From VRUE01 sp963695835 (GTDB lineage: Bacteria; Actinomycetota; Thermoleophilia; Solirubrobacterales; 70-9), in NCBI GenBank assembly GCA_963695835.1, contig CAVOHR010000001.1, forward strand, positions 1,240,001-1,304,000: DNA of 64,000 nt, written 5' to 3'. The stretch's first letter is position 1; each line of letters starts with the position of its first letter. The notes under the pieces were generated by a model. That model had not been told where the DNA came from and searched no databases. It saw nothing but the letters and a program-made list of their open reading frames with translations. Of this stretch, positions 32,323 to 41,244 are shown piece after piece. The position numbers and the translations under genes are program-made.

Positions 32323-34662
32323 GTGATGTCGCCAGGGAAAGGGTTGCTCCGCCGCCGGGCGGAGATCGCAGCATGCGCGTCGTGCGCGCTTGCCTGGGCG
32401 CTGGCGCCTTCCACTGCGCGCGCAGTGGTGAGCGCAGCGCCGGACGCCAAGCTCTCGCCCCAGCTGACCGAACTCGCGAAGCCCTCGGTGTGGTCGAAGT
32501 CACGCGCGCAGCAGGCGGCGATCCTCGGAGTTGCGCGAAATGGTCCGGGCAGCCTTATTCGCGAAGGCGACCGGGTCGTCGTCAACGTCCGCTTCGACCA
32601 TGGAGCGATCGCGGGGCTCCCCGACCTGGAAGCCGCAGGATCGAGGATCCTCGACTCCAGCCGCAGCTACCAGAGCGCGACTGTCGCCGTGCCGCCGGCC
32701 GACCTGAGAGACCTCGAAGACGTTCCAAGCATCGCTTCAGTGACCGAGAGCCGCGCCCCGCTTCTCTTCTCGGCCGGCGAACCGTCCTGTGAAGGGGGAT
32801 CGGTGATCTCCGAGGGCTTGGGGCAGCTGAAGGTCGACGAAGCCCGGGAAGACTTCGGGCTCAGGGGCGAGGGAATCACCGTCGGTGTCCTCTCGGACTC
32901 CTTCAACGTTGCCACCGAGGCAGCTGACGAAAGCGGACCGGTGGCGACGCACGCTCAACAGGACATCGTCAGCAACGATCTCCCGGGAGCTGCGGGAACC
33001 TGCAGCGGACAGCAGTTGCCGGTTGGCGTCTTGGCGGAGGGACCAACTAGTGCCGGGGAGGACGAGGGTCGGGCAATGCTCCAGATCGTCCACGATCTCG
33101 CACCGCACGCTTCGCTCGCGTTTGCCACCGCCTTCAAAAGCGAAGAATCATTCGCGCAGAACATCGAACGCTTGGCGAAGCCGGTGTCCGAAAGCGGAGC
33201 CGGAGCCGATGTGATCGTCGATGATGTCGCCTGGTTCGAAGAACCTTTCTTTCAGGATGGCCCGGTCGCCGTGGCGATCAACAACGTGACGGCCGAAGGC
33301 GTCATCTACCTCACCGCCGCCGGTAACGACAATCTATTCGACTCCGAAGGACACGAAATCGCTTCCTGGGAAGCGCCACAGTTCCGTGATTCGGGCGGCT
33401 GTCCCGTCGCCCTTGTCACCTTCGAAGAAGAAATCGGGGTGCCGATCAATCCGACCCACTGCATGGACTTCAACTCCGGCGGGGGCATCGACAGAACCTT
33501 TGAAATCACGGTTGCTCCCGGAGCAAGGCTGTTGGTGGACCTGCAATGGGCAGAACCGTGGGAAGGCGTGAACACCGACCTCGACGCCTTCCTGCTCGGC
33601 CCTGAAGGGAATGTCATCGAAGTGGGCGGCGAAGACAACATCGCCAACGGCCGCCCGTTCGAGCCCATCGAATGGGAAAACGAAACCGCTTCGGCGGCTC
33701 ATGTGCAACTGGTAATCAATCGTTACAGTGGGGGCAGTCCGCGCCTGAAGTTCGACCTGCTCGAGAACGGCCGCGGTGTGACGGCGACCGAGTACCCGGA
33801 ATCCACCGGCGGGGATGTAGTCGGCCCGACTGTTTTTGGACACGCGGGGGATGCGAGCGCAATTTCGCTCGGCGCTGTTCCGTACGACAGCAGTGCGACG
33901 CCGGAGGTCTATTCCTCGCGCGGACCGGTCACCCATTACTTCGAGCCCGTTGAAGGAACGGCTCCCGCGGCTGAATTGGGGTCACCGGAAACGATTCCCA
34001 AGCCTGACCTCGTTGCCACCGACTGTGGAGCAACCACCTTCTTCGCTCAGAAGATCGGCGGCGTGTGGCGCTTCTGCGGAACCTCGGCCGCCGCACCGCA
34101 TGCCGCTGCCGTCGCCACGCTGCTGCTCCAAGGGCAGCCCGGCGCGACTCCCACGCAGATTCGTACTGCTATGACCGACTCTGCTACCCCGGTGGGGGCC
34201 TTCCCACCAGAGGCAGTCGGCGCCGGCTTGGTCGATGCTAATGACGCGATGGAACTCCTCGGCGTCTCTCCAAGCGGCGAAGACCCGGCGAGCGCGGCTG
34301 TGCCGCCGCTCGAAAGTGAACCGGAAGAAAGCGCGGTCGTCCCAGCGACCGTCCCCTCGCCCGCGCAGACCCCGATTCCCTCTGTCACGCTCGCCACGTC
34401 CTTCAAGAGGCATCCGCGGCACTCGGTCCGCACCGGGAAGCGGTCGGTGCGCCTCGTCTTCCAGTTCGGTGCGAGCGAGGCCGGCGTCACCTTCCTCTGC
34501 GACGTCGACAGCGGACCGTTCCACCCCTGCCCGGCGAAGTTCGTTCACCGCTGCGGGCTCGGCCGGCACACCCTCCGCGTGAAGGCGCGCGATGCGGCTG
34601 GCAACGTCGACAAGACCCCCGCCGTCTTCCGCTTCCGGGTCAAGCGGGTCGGGCACGGCTGA
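32323..34662 (+). CDS. Subtilase-like (S8) secreted protein with an altered catalytic triad
   Basis: 779 residues (GTG 32323, or the adjacent ATG 32326). N-terminal signal region, propeptide-like segment to about 170, then an S8 fold: Asp192 in VGVLSDSFN, oxyanion Asn335 in TAAGNDN, and Ser588 in CGTSAAAPHAAAVATLLLQ. Where HGTHVAG should carry the catalytic His, it has DEGRAMLQIVHD (Glu248, His257), so the triad is incomplete or rearranged. C-terminal Ser/Glu/Pro linker and an Ig-like domain (FLCDVDSGPFHPC ... DAAGNVDKTP). Lower GC and GAA-rich codons compared with neighbours. Confidence 0.8.
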   Translation: MMSPGKGLLRRRAEIAACASCALAWALAPSTARAVVSAAPDAKLSPQLTELAKPSVWSKSRAQQAAILGVARNGPGSLIREGDRVVVNVRFDHGAIAGLPDLEAAGSRILDSSRSYQSATVAVPPADLRDLEDVPSIASVTESRAPLLFSAGEPSCEGGSVISEGLGQLKVDEAREDFGLRGEGITVGVLSDSFNVATEAADESGPVATHAQQDIVSNDLPGAAGTCSGQQLPVGVLAEGPTSAGEDEGRAMLQIVHDLAPHASLAFATAFKSEESFAQNIERLAKPVSESGAGADVIVDDVAWFEEPFFQDGPVAVAINNVTAEGVIYLTAAGNDNLFDSEGHEIASWEAPQFRDSGGCPVALVTFEEEIGVPINPTHCMDFNSGGGIDRTFEITVAPGARLLVDLQWAEPWEGVNTDLDAFLLGPEGNVIEVGGEDNIANGRPFEPIEWENETASAAHVQLVINRYSGGSPRLKFDLLENGRGVTATEYPESTGGDVVGPTVFGHAGDASAISLGAVPYDSSATPEVYSSRGPVTHYFEPVEGTAPAAELGSPETIPKPDLVATDCGATTFFAQKIGGVWRFCGTSAAAPHAAAVATLLLQGQPGATPTQIRTAMTDSATPVGAFPPEAVGAGLVDANDAMELLGVSPSGEDPASAAVPPLESEPEESAVVPATVPSPAQTPIPSVTLATSFKRHPRHSVRTGKRSVRLVFQFGASEAGVTFLCDVDSGPFHPCPAKFVHRCGLGRHTLRVKARDAAGNVDKTPAVFRFRVKRVGHG

Positions 34663-34689
34663 GCAACGCGCTGCCCGTCGGCGCCGCGC

Positions 34690-35130
34690 TTAACGCCCGA
34701 CTTCGCGCTGGAAGACGTGCTCGTCGATCGCCAGGCGCCATGGGCCGGTTGCCGATTCGGTGGCGCGAAAGTCGCGGAAGTCGAAGGTGAAGATCGGTAG
34801 CTCGTGACGCTCGGCGAGCGCCATAACGCAGCCGTCGACGACGCCGAGGTTGAGATCGGAGTAACTGCGGTCGATTTCTACAGCCCTACGCATCAGACCG
34901 GCAGTTACGTAGGCGATCTCATGCCCGCCCCCGGCCACGGTCTTCAGGAATCTTCGCGCGGCGTCGTCCCCGACCCGCTTCCGGGCCAAGTGATCGACCT
35001 CGACCACGACCGGCGACGGCACGATGGCGTTGCGGCGAAGGCTCTCCAATACCGTGACCGCCATGTCGCATGCCGGGTCCTTGGTGTCGATGGCCGAGAC
35101 CAGCGGACCGGTATCAACCAGAACCTTCAT
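34690..35130 (-). CDS. PIN domain ribonuclease toxin (VapC-like)
   Basis: 146 residues. PIN acidic residues are visible: Asp6 in VLVDTGPLVSAID, Glu in VVVEVDHLA, Asp in LGVVDGCVMA and Asp in FTFDFRDFR. Such proteins cut tRNA or rRNA when freed from the antitoxin. It overlaps the upstream antitoxin gene by 17 bases, the usual VapBC layout. Confidence 0.88.
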   Translation of the reverse strand: MKVLVDTGPLVSAIDTKDPACDMAVTVLESLRRNAIVPSPVVVEVDHLARKRVGDDAARRFLKTVAGGGHEIAYVTAGLMRRAVEIDRSYSDLNLGVVDGCVMALAERHELPIFTFDFRDFRATESATGPWRLAIDEHVFQREVGR

Positions 35131-35386
35131 CGCCCGGCCCCTCTCCCGGCCCCCACGGCTTCAGGCCGAGGTATTTCTCGGCGTTTATGCCGAGGTCTCC
35201 CGGTCCTTCTCCCGAGCGGACGTAGTCGAGAGGAACATGGTGCTCGTCCTCGCGTGCGCCAAGCTCGACGAGACGAACGATCGTTGCCGAGAACGACTCC
35301 CCCTCGACGGCGTGCTCACGGACGGTCTCCTCGACGTCATCCGGCAGGTAGATGGTTCTGCGTGGCATGGTTTGAGTCTGGGTCAT
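35114..35386 (-). CDS. Ribbon-helix-helix antitoxin (VapB/CopG-like)
   Basis: 90 residues (ATG 35386; MPRRTIYLPDDVEETV at 35368 is an alternative start). The RHH strand and first helix are RTIYLPDDVEETVREHAVEG, the second helix SATIVRLVELGARE. The C-terminus is Gly/Pro-rich and probably wraps the toxin. A palindrome just upstream is a likely autoregulatory operator. Confidence 0.85.
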   Translation of the reverse strand: MTQTQTMPRRTIYLPDDVEETVREHAVEGESFSATIVRLVELGAREDEHHVPLDYVRSGEGPGDLGINAEKYLGLKPWGPGEGPGDEGSG

Positions 35387-35393
35387 GCTTGAA

Positions 35394-35414
35394 GTATGAA
35401 GGCTCTCATCATAC
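35394..35414. promoter_or_regulatory. Palindromic operator of the toxin-antitoxin operon
   Basis: GTATGA and TCATAC arms separated by nine bases, eight bases upstream of the antitoxin ATG. Fits binding by a dimeric ribbon-helix-helix antitoxin. Confidence 0.5.
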
Positions 35415-35446
35415 CAATCGGTGACAATGGTAAATCTTCTGCAGCG

Positions 35447-36151
35447 TCAGTCGCGCGAATCTGCGACTTCACGGGTGCCGCCGACCCTGCGCAAGACCTG
35501 GTGACCGCCGAGCAGTAGGACCAGCACGGCCGCCGCCCCGGCGAGCACCAGCGGGTCGGTGACGCTGAGACCCTCGAGGCGGGTGCCGAGGTAGACGGCG
35601 ATCGCGGTGATCGGCAGGAAGCCGACCACGGTGGTCCAGGCGAAGCGCCAGAGCGGCACCCGGGCGGCGCCGGCGGCGTAGGAGACGAGGCTGAAGGGGA
35701 CGATCGGGATCAGCCGCACGGAGAGCAGCAGGGTGGCGCCGCCGCGCTCGATCGCCGCCTCGGTCCGCTCGAAGCGCTCGGTCCCGAACCAGCGATCGAG
35801 CAGCGGCCGGGCGATCGTGTGGCCGACGGCGAAGCAGAGCAGCCCGGAGAGCAGCCAGCCGACCATCACCAGCGTCAGGGCGGGGAAGAAGCCGTAGGCG
35901 AAGCCGGCCGCCGCGTCGACGATCTCCGCCGGGTAGAAGACGACCGAGTGCAGCAGGGCGAGGACGACGATCAGCAGCGGCCCGGCCACGCCGAGGCTGT
36001 CGACCCTGCTCCGCACCTCGGCGGTATCGCCGTGGATCGCCGCGGTGAACGCGTGGCGCAGGTCGGGGATCGCGAGCACGAGCAGCGCCAGCAGGGCGAT
36101 CCCACCGAGCGTGATGACGACGGCGGCAAGTGATGGTCTCGGCGACTCCAT
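35447..36151 (-). CDS. TVP38/TMEM64 (SNARE-associated, DedA-like) membrane protein
   Basis: 234 residues from ATG 36151. Five to six membrane segments; the family core is AAGFAYGFFPALTLVMVGWL and LLLSVRLIPIVPFSLVSYAAG with the conserved R-x-x-P. Proposed roles in lipid scrambling or membrane integrity. A longer start at 36166 would place the ATG inside the hairpin element and is less likely. Confidence 0.88.
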   Translation of the reverse strand: MESPRPSLAAVVITLGGIALLALLVLAIPDLRHAFTAAIHGDTAEVRSRVDSLGVAGPLLIVVLALLHSVVFYPAEIVDAAAGFAYGFFPALTLVMVGWLLSGLLCFAVGHTIARPLLDRWFGTERFERTEAAIERGGATLLLSVRLIPIVPFSLVSYAAGAARVPLWRFAWTTVVGFLPITAIAVYLGTRLEGLSVTDPLVLAGAAAVLVLLLGGHQVLRRVGGTREVADSRD

Positions 36152-36163
36152 GCTCGGCGGAAG

Positions 36164-36200
36164 CATTGTGGGGGCTATGGACCCCCGAATGCTTCAACGA
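36164..36200. repeat. Dispersed hairpin element, copy 2
   Basis: GGAAGCATTGTGGGGG and CCCCCGAATGCTTC around CTATGGA. The right arm contains the recD2 stop codon and CTTCAACG end. Compared with copies 1 and 3 the stem pair G-C at arm position 5 is C-G here, a compensatory change. Confidence 0.7.
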
Positions 36201-38350
36201 AGCGCGCCGGCACCGCGCAGGCGCTCGGCCAGGGCCGAGTGGCGGTTGCCGCTGTCGTCGCGGCGGACCGCCATCTCCAGGGCGGCGGGGTCGCCGACCA
36301 GGACGCAGCTGCTGCGGGCGCGGGTGATCGCGGTGTAGACGAGCGGGCGGGTCAGCATGCGGGCGTGCGAGCGGTGGCAGACGCCGACCACGACCGGGAC
36401 CTCGCAGCCCTGCGCCTTGTGAACCGAGATCGCGTAGGCGAGCCGCAGGGTCGCCGTCTCGCCGTAGGGGATCAGCAGCGTGCCGCCCTCGTCGGTGTCG
36501 ACGAGGATCGTTTCCTCGTCGGGGTCGTCGGCGCGCAGGAAGACGATCGAGCCGTTCATCAGGCCCAGCTCGTGCGAGTTGCGCGTCTGGATCAGCCGGT
36601 CGCCGATCCGGAAGCGCTCACCCACCGCGGCTTTGCCGTCGGGATTGAGGCGCGCCTGAAGTCGCTCGTTCAGGGCGTCGATCCCGACCGCCCCCTTGTA
36701 CATCGGCGCCAGCACCTGCACCTCGCGGATCGGGTCGACGCCGAAGCCCTCCGGCGCCCGCTCGGCGACCACCTCGACGACCGTGTCGAGCGCCCGCTGC
36801 GGCGCGGGCCGGTCGATGAAGAAGAAGTCGCGCTGCTGCCCCTCGCCGGGTTCGAGATGCGGCGGCCGTCCCCGGTTGATCTCGTGGGCGGCGGTGGTGA
36901 TCATCGAGCGCGCCGCCTGGCGGAAGATCTGCGTCAGGCGGACGACCGGGGCCAGGCCGGAGGCGATCAGGTCCTCGAACGGCTTGCCGGCGCCGATCGG
37001 CGGCAGCTGGTCGGCGTCGCCGACGAAGACGACGTGGCTCGACTCGGCGAGCCCGCCGAGCAGCACCTCGGTCAGCCGCAGGTTCAGCATCGAGGCCTCG
37101 TCGACGATCACCAGGTCGGCGGGCAGGGGGCGGCCCGGGTTGAAGGCCGGTTCCCGTCCCGGCATCCACTCCAGCATGCGGTGGATCGTCTGCGCCTCGT
37201 GGCCGGTCGCCTCGGCCAGCCGCCGGGCGGCCCGGCCGGTCGGCGCGCAGAGCGCGATCGAGGCGCCGGCCCGGCCGGCCTCGGCGACGATCGCCTGCGT
37301 GCAGGCCGTCTTGCCGACCCCCGGGCCGCCGGTCAGCACCGAGACCCGCGCGGCGAAGGCGCCGCGTACCGCCGCCCACTGCTCGTCGGTGAGCCGGAGG
37401 GTCTCGTCGTCCTGCTCGGGCGGCGACTCGCCCGGGTCGTGGTCGAGGTGGGGGGAAGCGGCGGCACGCGTGGCCAGCGTCGCCGCGACGGCGAGCTCGC
37501 TCGCGTGGGTCAGCTCGCGGTAGACCCGCCCTTCGTCGAGCAGCAGGCCGCGGGCGGTGGTCAGGACGTCGGGGTCCGGGACGAGCCCGATCAGCTTCGC
37601 CGTTCGCCGCGCCAGCTCGTCGAGCGGCAGGTAGGTGTGCCCCTGCTGCTCGGCCTCGGTCAGGGCGAAGGCCGCGCCGGCTTGGGCGCGCCGTGGCGAC
37701 TCCGGCGGCACGTCGGCTGCCAGCGCGATCTTGTCGGCCCGGGCGAAGCCGACCCCGGCGACCTCGGTCAGCCGGTAGGGGTCCTCGTGCAGGACCGCCG
37801 TCGAGCGGTCGCCGAAGCGGGCGTGGATCGGCGCCGCCAGGTGGGCGAGACCGTGGGGGGCGAGCTGCACGTGCAGGTCGCGGATCGCGCGCGAGGCGTG
37901 CCAGGACTCGGTCGCCGCGGCGGCCTGATCGGCGCTCACCCCGCGCAGCGCGCCGAAGACGCCGACCGGGTCGGCGGCGATCGCCCCCAGCACGCCCTCG
38001 CCGTGCTCGTCGACCAGCCGCTCGGCTCGCGCCGGGCCGATGTGGCGCAGCGAGGTCAGGTAGGCGATCCGCCCGGCACGGTCGGCCGGGTCGAGCGGCA
38101 GCGCGCCGCGCGCCTTCAGCTGCCGGCCGTAGCGGGAGTGGGTCTGCCAGTCGCCGCTCACTTCGGCCCGCTCGCCCTCGCTCAGGTGGGCGACCGGGCC
38201 GACCAGCGCGAAGCCCTCGCCCGACTCGGCGTCCTGCACCTCGAGCACCGCGTAGCCGTCGTCCTCGGCGGCGAAGATCACGCCGAGCACCTCGACCGTG
38301 CCGGTGAAGGCCGCCGCGTCGGCGTCGAAGAGGGTGGCTGCGCCGTTCAC
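36194..38350 (-). CDS. recD2: RecD2-type SF1 DNA helicase
   Basis: 718 residues. N-terminal OB-like domain and helix-hairpin-helix region (RHIGPARAERLVDEHGEGVL) distinguish RecD2 from RecBCD RecD. Helicase motifs: I LTGGPGVGKTACT, II VIVDEASML, III VFVGDADQLPPIGAG, motifs V/VI AYAISVHKAQGCEVP and LVYTAITRARSS. A 5'-3' helicase in DNA repair not tied to RecBC. No recB or recC nearby. Its stop codon lies inside a hairpin element. Confidence 0.93.
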   Translation of the reverse strand: MNGAATLFDADAAAFTGTVEVLGVIFAAEDDGYAVLEVQDAESGEGFALVGPVAHLSEGERAEVSGDWQTHSRYGRQLKARGALPLDPADRAGRIAYLTSLRHIGPARAERLVDEHGEGVLGAIAADPVGVFGALRGVSADQAAAATESWHASRAIRDLHVQLAPHGLAHLAAPIHARFGDRSTAVLHEDPYRLTEVAGVGFARADKIALAADVPPESPRRAQAGAAFALTEAEQQGHTYLPLDELARRTAKLIGLVPDPDVLTTARGLLLDEGRVYRELTHASELAVAATLATRAAASPHLDHDPGESPPEQDDETLRLTDEQWAAVRGAFAARVSVLTGGPGVGKTACTQAIVAEAGRAGASIALCAPTGRAARRLAEATGHEAQTIHRMLEWMPGREPAFNPGRPLPADLVIVDEASMLNLRLTEVLLGGLAESSHVVFVGDADQLPPIGAGKPFEDLIASGLAPVVRLTQIFRQAARSMITTAAHEINRGRPPHLEPGEGQQRDFFFIDRPAPQRALDTVVEVVAERAPEGFGVDPIREVQVLAPMYKGAVGIDALNERLQARLNPDGKAAVGERFRIGDRLIQTRNSHELGLMNGSIVFLRADDPDEETILVDTDEGGTLLIPYGETATLRLAYAISVHKAQGCEVPVVVGVCHRSHARMLTRPLVYTAITRARSSCVLVGDPAALEMAVRRDDSGNRHSALAERLRGAGALR

Positions 38351-38524
38351 AGCACAAAGCTAGCCGTCGCGCAGGCGGCGCGCGACACGGCCACTCCGGC
38401 CGGCTTCGTCAACGGCAGGCGGCACCACGGCGCCTACGACGCCGCCCACCTCGCCGCCGCGGTGCGGGCAGCCTGCAACCGCGCGCATCTGCGCGCCAAG
38501 GCGAGGGCCGCCTCTCCCGCCCGA

Positions 38525-38674
38525 TCAGGCGCCGGAGAGCTTCTCGTCGAGCTGCACCCGCAGCGAGTCGCAGACCGCTTCCACGTCCGGGTTGTGTCGC
38601 TCGGAGGCGAGCACGCCGAGCAGGACCTCGGCATCCGCCTTCGACATCTCCAGGGTGACCGTGTGTTGGTTCAT
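38525..38674 (-). CDS. 49-residue hypothetical protein
   Basis: ATG 38674 is preceded by a strong AGGAGGAGC ribosome site. The product begins NQHTVTLEMSKADAEVLLGV and continues as two amphipathic helices with one Cys, ending LDEKLSGA. It is too short for a domain call; compact helical make-up resembles small regulatory or scaffold peptides. It starts nine bases after the cupin gene stop, so the two are probably one operon. Confidence 0.65.
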   Translation of the reverse strand: MNQHTVTLEMSKADAEVLLGVLASERHNPDVEAVCDSLRVQLDEKLSGA

Positions 38675-38682
38675 CGCTCCTC

Positions 38683-39078
38683 CTAGTTGCTTGCCATCGG
38701 GTCGGGCTCGCCCAGCTTGGTGATGTCGGGCGCCTCGTACGCCTCGCCGGCCTTGCCACCGATCACCAGCGCGCGGATCCCCTCGTCGCCCGGCCAGAGC
38801 TTGCGCTTGACGCCGGGGCCGACCCGCGCCACGTGGTCGGAGTCGAGCGGGAAGCGCTCGCCTTCGATCTCCAGCTCGCCGCCGCCGCGCAGCGCCACGT
38901 AGACCTCCTCCTGGCCGTCCTCGGAGTGGTCGTGCTCGGGGTAGCCGTCGTAGTTCGGCGGCATGTCGATGATCTGCATGCCGAACGACTCGACCCCGAG
39001 CTCCGCGCGCGCCCGCTTGAAGGCGCCGAGGTAGATCCCCTCCATCTCGTCGATCCTCTTCACCGTGTGACCTGGCAT
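38683..39078 (-). CDS. Cupin domain protein
   Basis: 131 residues from ATG 39078. Cupin motif 1 is seen in YPEHDHSEDGQEEVYVALRGG (the H-x-H ... E pattern), motif 2 around GPGVKRKLWPGDEG with no clear His. Single-domain beta barrel that may bind a metal through the motif 1 residues. Substrate unknown. Followed by a 49-residue gene. Confidence 0.85.
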   Translation of the reverse strand: MPGHTVKRIDEMEGIYLGAFKRARAELGVESFGMQIIDMPPNYDGYPEHDHSEDGQEEVYVALRGGGELEIEGERFPLDSDHVARVGPGVKRKLWPGDEGIRALVIGGKAGEAYEAPDITKLGEPDPMASN

Positions 39079-39286
39079 CCGTCCTCCTTGACTGGTTTGG
39101 CAGGAGCGATCATAAGCCCGCTCCGGCGGTTCGCGGTCGAGGTTGGCGATCGGGCGACGAGGCGGCGCTCAGCCCGGCAGCAACTCGAAACGCGCTCGGC
39201 CGTGGCATCGAGATCCTCGGCGTGATACCCAAGACCAGTGTGCTTCGTGCGCGCTTGCGCTCGGAAGCGCGACAATTCGTCGTCGT

Positions 39287-39568
39287 ATGTCAGAAGCTCG
39301 GATACGGGTTCGACTGCGGCCACGGGGCTCGAAGGACGAGCTGGCCGGGATGCGGGACGGGGTCCTGCAGGCGAAGGTGACGGCGCCGCCGGTCGACGGC
39401 AAGGCGAACAGGGCTCTCTGCAGGCTGATCGCCGAGCGCGTCGGCGTCGCGCCCTCGCGGGTCAGCGTGGTGCGCGGGGAGAAGTCGCGAGAGAAGCTCG
39501 TCCGGGTGGAGGGGCTGGACCGGGCCCGGACGCTGGAGGCGCTGGAAAGCGGCAACTCGGTGGGTTAG
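39287..39568 (+). CDS. DUF167 (YggU) family protein
   Basis: 93 residues from ATG 39287. Family signature VRLRPRGSKDELAGMRDGVLQ ... VTAPPVDGKANRALCRLIAE, with KSREKLVRVEGL at the end. Small alpha/beta protein conserved from bacteria to humans, function unsettled. The open frame extends to 39143, but the upstream codons are not family-like. Confidence 0.9.
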   Translation: MSEARIRVRLRPRGSKDELAGMRDGVLQAKVTAPPVDGKANRALCRLIAERVGVAPSRVSVVRGEKSREKLVRVEGLDRARTLEALESGNSVG

Positions 39569-39617
39569 GGTCGGTTCGTCTGCCCAGTGTCTCCTCTAGA
39601 AAAGAACGGAGTTCCAG

Positions 39618-40130
39618 ATGGCCTATGAGATGAAGATTCGCGGCACCCAGGACGAAGTGAAGGTCCGCAGCCCATGGGCGGCGGCGTTGCTGCCGCTGAT
39701 CACCCTCGGCATCTACCACCTCGTCTGGTGGTACCGGATCAACCGCGAGCTGCGCGACTACGGTCAGGCGAAGGGATACGACCTCGGCCAGAACCCGACC
39801 AACTCGCTGCTCGCCCTGTTCCCCGGTGGGCTGATCATCGTCCCGGCGCTGATCACCTACTGGCGCGGCGTCAAGCGCGTCATGGGCGCCTCCCGCCTGG
39901 CCGGCAAGGAGCCGCTCAACGGCTGGATCGCGATCATCCTCTACCTGCTGCTCGCTCCGGCCCTCTGGGCCTACGTCCAGGTCTCGCTCAACGACGTCTG
40001 GCGCCAGGAAGCCGAAGCGCTGCCCGGCGAGGAGCCGCCACCCAGCCCGCCGGGCGAGATGCCGCCGCCCCTGCCGCCGGAGCCGCAGCAGCCGCCCGCC
40101 GAGCCGCCGCAGACCCCGCCGGCAAGCTGA
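39618..40130 (+). CDS. DUF4234 membrane protein
   Basis: 170 residues. VKVRSPWAAALLPLITLGIY and HLVWWYRINRELRDYG are the DUF4234 hallmark, followed by two further membrane segments and a long Pro/Glu/Gln-rich tail (about 140-170). Start ATG 39618 with ACGGAGT upstream. Function unknown. Confidence 0.85.
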   Translation: MAYEMKIRGTQDEVKVRSPWAAALLPLITLGIYHLVWWYRINRELRDYGQAKGYDLGQNPTNSLLALFPGGLIIVPALITYWRGVKRVMGASRLAGKEPLNGWIAIILYLLLAPALWAYVQVSLNDVWRQEAEALPGEEPPPSPPGEMPPPLPPEPQQPPAEPPQTPPAS

Positions 40131-40160
40131 CCGGCGTCCGGCGGGCCCTACACTCGCCGG

Positions 40161-41144
40161 ATGGACCGCGCGCTCTTGAAGCGGACCCTCGCGGCCGCGG
40201 ACGAGCCCGCCTACCGCGCCTCCCAGGTCTGGGAGTGGGTGGCCCGCGGGGCGCGCTCCTACGGGGAGATGACGAACCTGCCGGCGGCGCTGCGCGAGCG
40301 GCTCGCCGCCGCGGTGCCGCTCTCGACCCTCGACCTGGAGGCCGAGGCGAAGTCCGACGACGGCACCGTCAAGGCACTGTTCCACACCGGCGACGGGCGA
40401 CCGGTCGAGGCGGTGCTGATGCGCTACCGCGACGGCCGCCGCTCGGTCTGCGTCTCCTCGCAGTCGGGCTGCCCGCTGACCTGCTCCTTCTGCGCCACCG
40501 GCCAGATGAGGTTCGGCCGCAACCTCGGCGCCGACGAGATCCTCGACCAGGCGCTGCACTTCCGCCGCGTCGAAGGGATCGACCACGTCGCCTTCATGGG
40601 GATGGGGGAGCCGACGATGAACGTCGACGCGGTGCTCGCCGCCTGCGAGCGGCTGCCCGACCTCGGCGTCAGCCACCGCCGCACGGCGATCTCCACCGTC
40701 GGCTGGGTGCCCGGGATCGACCGCCTCGCCGAATGCGAGCTGCCGATCGGCCTCGCCCTCTCGCTGCACGCGCCGAACGACGGCCTGCGCTCGCAGCTGA
40801 TGCCGGTCAACGACCGCTGGCCGCTGGCCGAGGTGCTCGCCGCCTGCGAGCGCTGGCGGGCCCGCCGCCGCCGCAAGGTCTTCGTCGAGTACGTGATGCT
40901 CGACGGCGTCAACGACCAGCCCGAACATGCCCGCCAGCTCGCCGCCCTGCTCGACCCGCGCGCCTACAAGGTCAACCTGATCCCCTACAACCCGACCGGC
41001 GCCTACGACGGCTCGCCGCCGGAGCAGATCGAGCGCTTCCGGGCGATCCTGACCGAGCACCGCCTCGCCGCCACGGTCCGCCTCACCCGCGGCCGCGACA
41101 TCGCCGCCGCCTGCGGCCAGCTCGCCGCCCAGACCTCGCCCTGA
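40161..41144 (+). CDS. rlmN: 23S rRNA (adenine2503-C2)-methyltransferase RlmN
   Basis: 327 residues. Radical SAM cluster motif CPLTCSFC, MGMGEPTMNVDAVLAA, and the C-terminal VNLIPYNPTGAYDGSPPEQI with the RlmN pattern. The conserved C-terminal methyl-carrying Cys is seen in IAAACGQL. Methylates A2503 of 23S rRNA and A37 of some tRNAs, using SAM twice. Slightly short at the N-terminus compared with E. coli (384). Confidence 0.93.
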   Translation: MDRALLKRTLAAADEPAYRASQVWEWVARGARSYGEMTNLPAALRERLAAAVPLSTLDLEAEAKSDDGTVKALFHTGDGRPVEAVLMRYRDGRRSVCVSSQSGCPLTCSFCATGQMRFGRNLGADEILDQALHFRRVEGIDHVAFMGMGEPTMNVDAVLAACERLPDLGVSHRRTAISTVGWVPGIDRLAECELPIGLALSLHAPNDGLRSQLMPVNDRWPLAEVLAACERWRARRRRKVFVEYVMLDGVNDQPEHARQLAALLDPRAYKVNLIPYNPTGAYDGSPPEQIERFRAILTEHRLAATVRLTRGRDIAAACGQLAAQTSP

Positions 41145-41211
41145 GCTGCCGGCGGGTCGACTTATTCGGCCATAGCACGAGAAAGGCGACCCGCGCCGAC
41201 AACGCCGACAA

Positions 41212-41236
41212 AACTGGCTGGGCAGCCAGTTATGAT
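41212..41236 (+). promoter_or_regulatory. Palindromic operator overlapping the P450 promoter
   Basis: AACTGGCTGGGCAGCCAGTT (41212-41231) is a perfect 9+9 palindrome with a two-base centre. A consensus -10 box TATGAT (41231-41236) begins on its last base, and ATG 41245 lies nine bases after the -10, so the mRNA is probably leaderless. The geometry fits TetR-type repression. Confidence 0.6.
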
Positions 41237-41244
41237 CGGGGCGA

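Noticed and set aside
38434..38634. 66-residue minus-strand frame overlapping the 49-residue gene
   Set aside because: Arg/Ala/Ser composition of a shadow frame, no ribosome site; the overlapping frame has AGGAGGAGC and balanced composition.
36239..38686. 815-residue plus-strand open frame opposite recD2
   Set aside because: Shadow of the recD2 gene: low-complexity Arg/Asp/Gly/Val composition and no domain.
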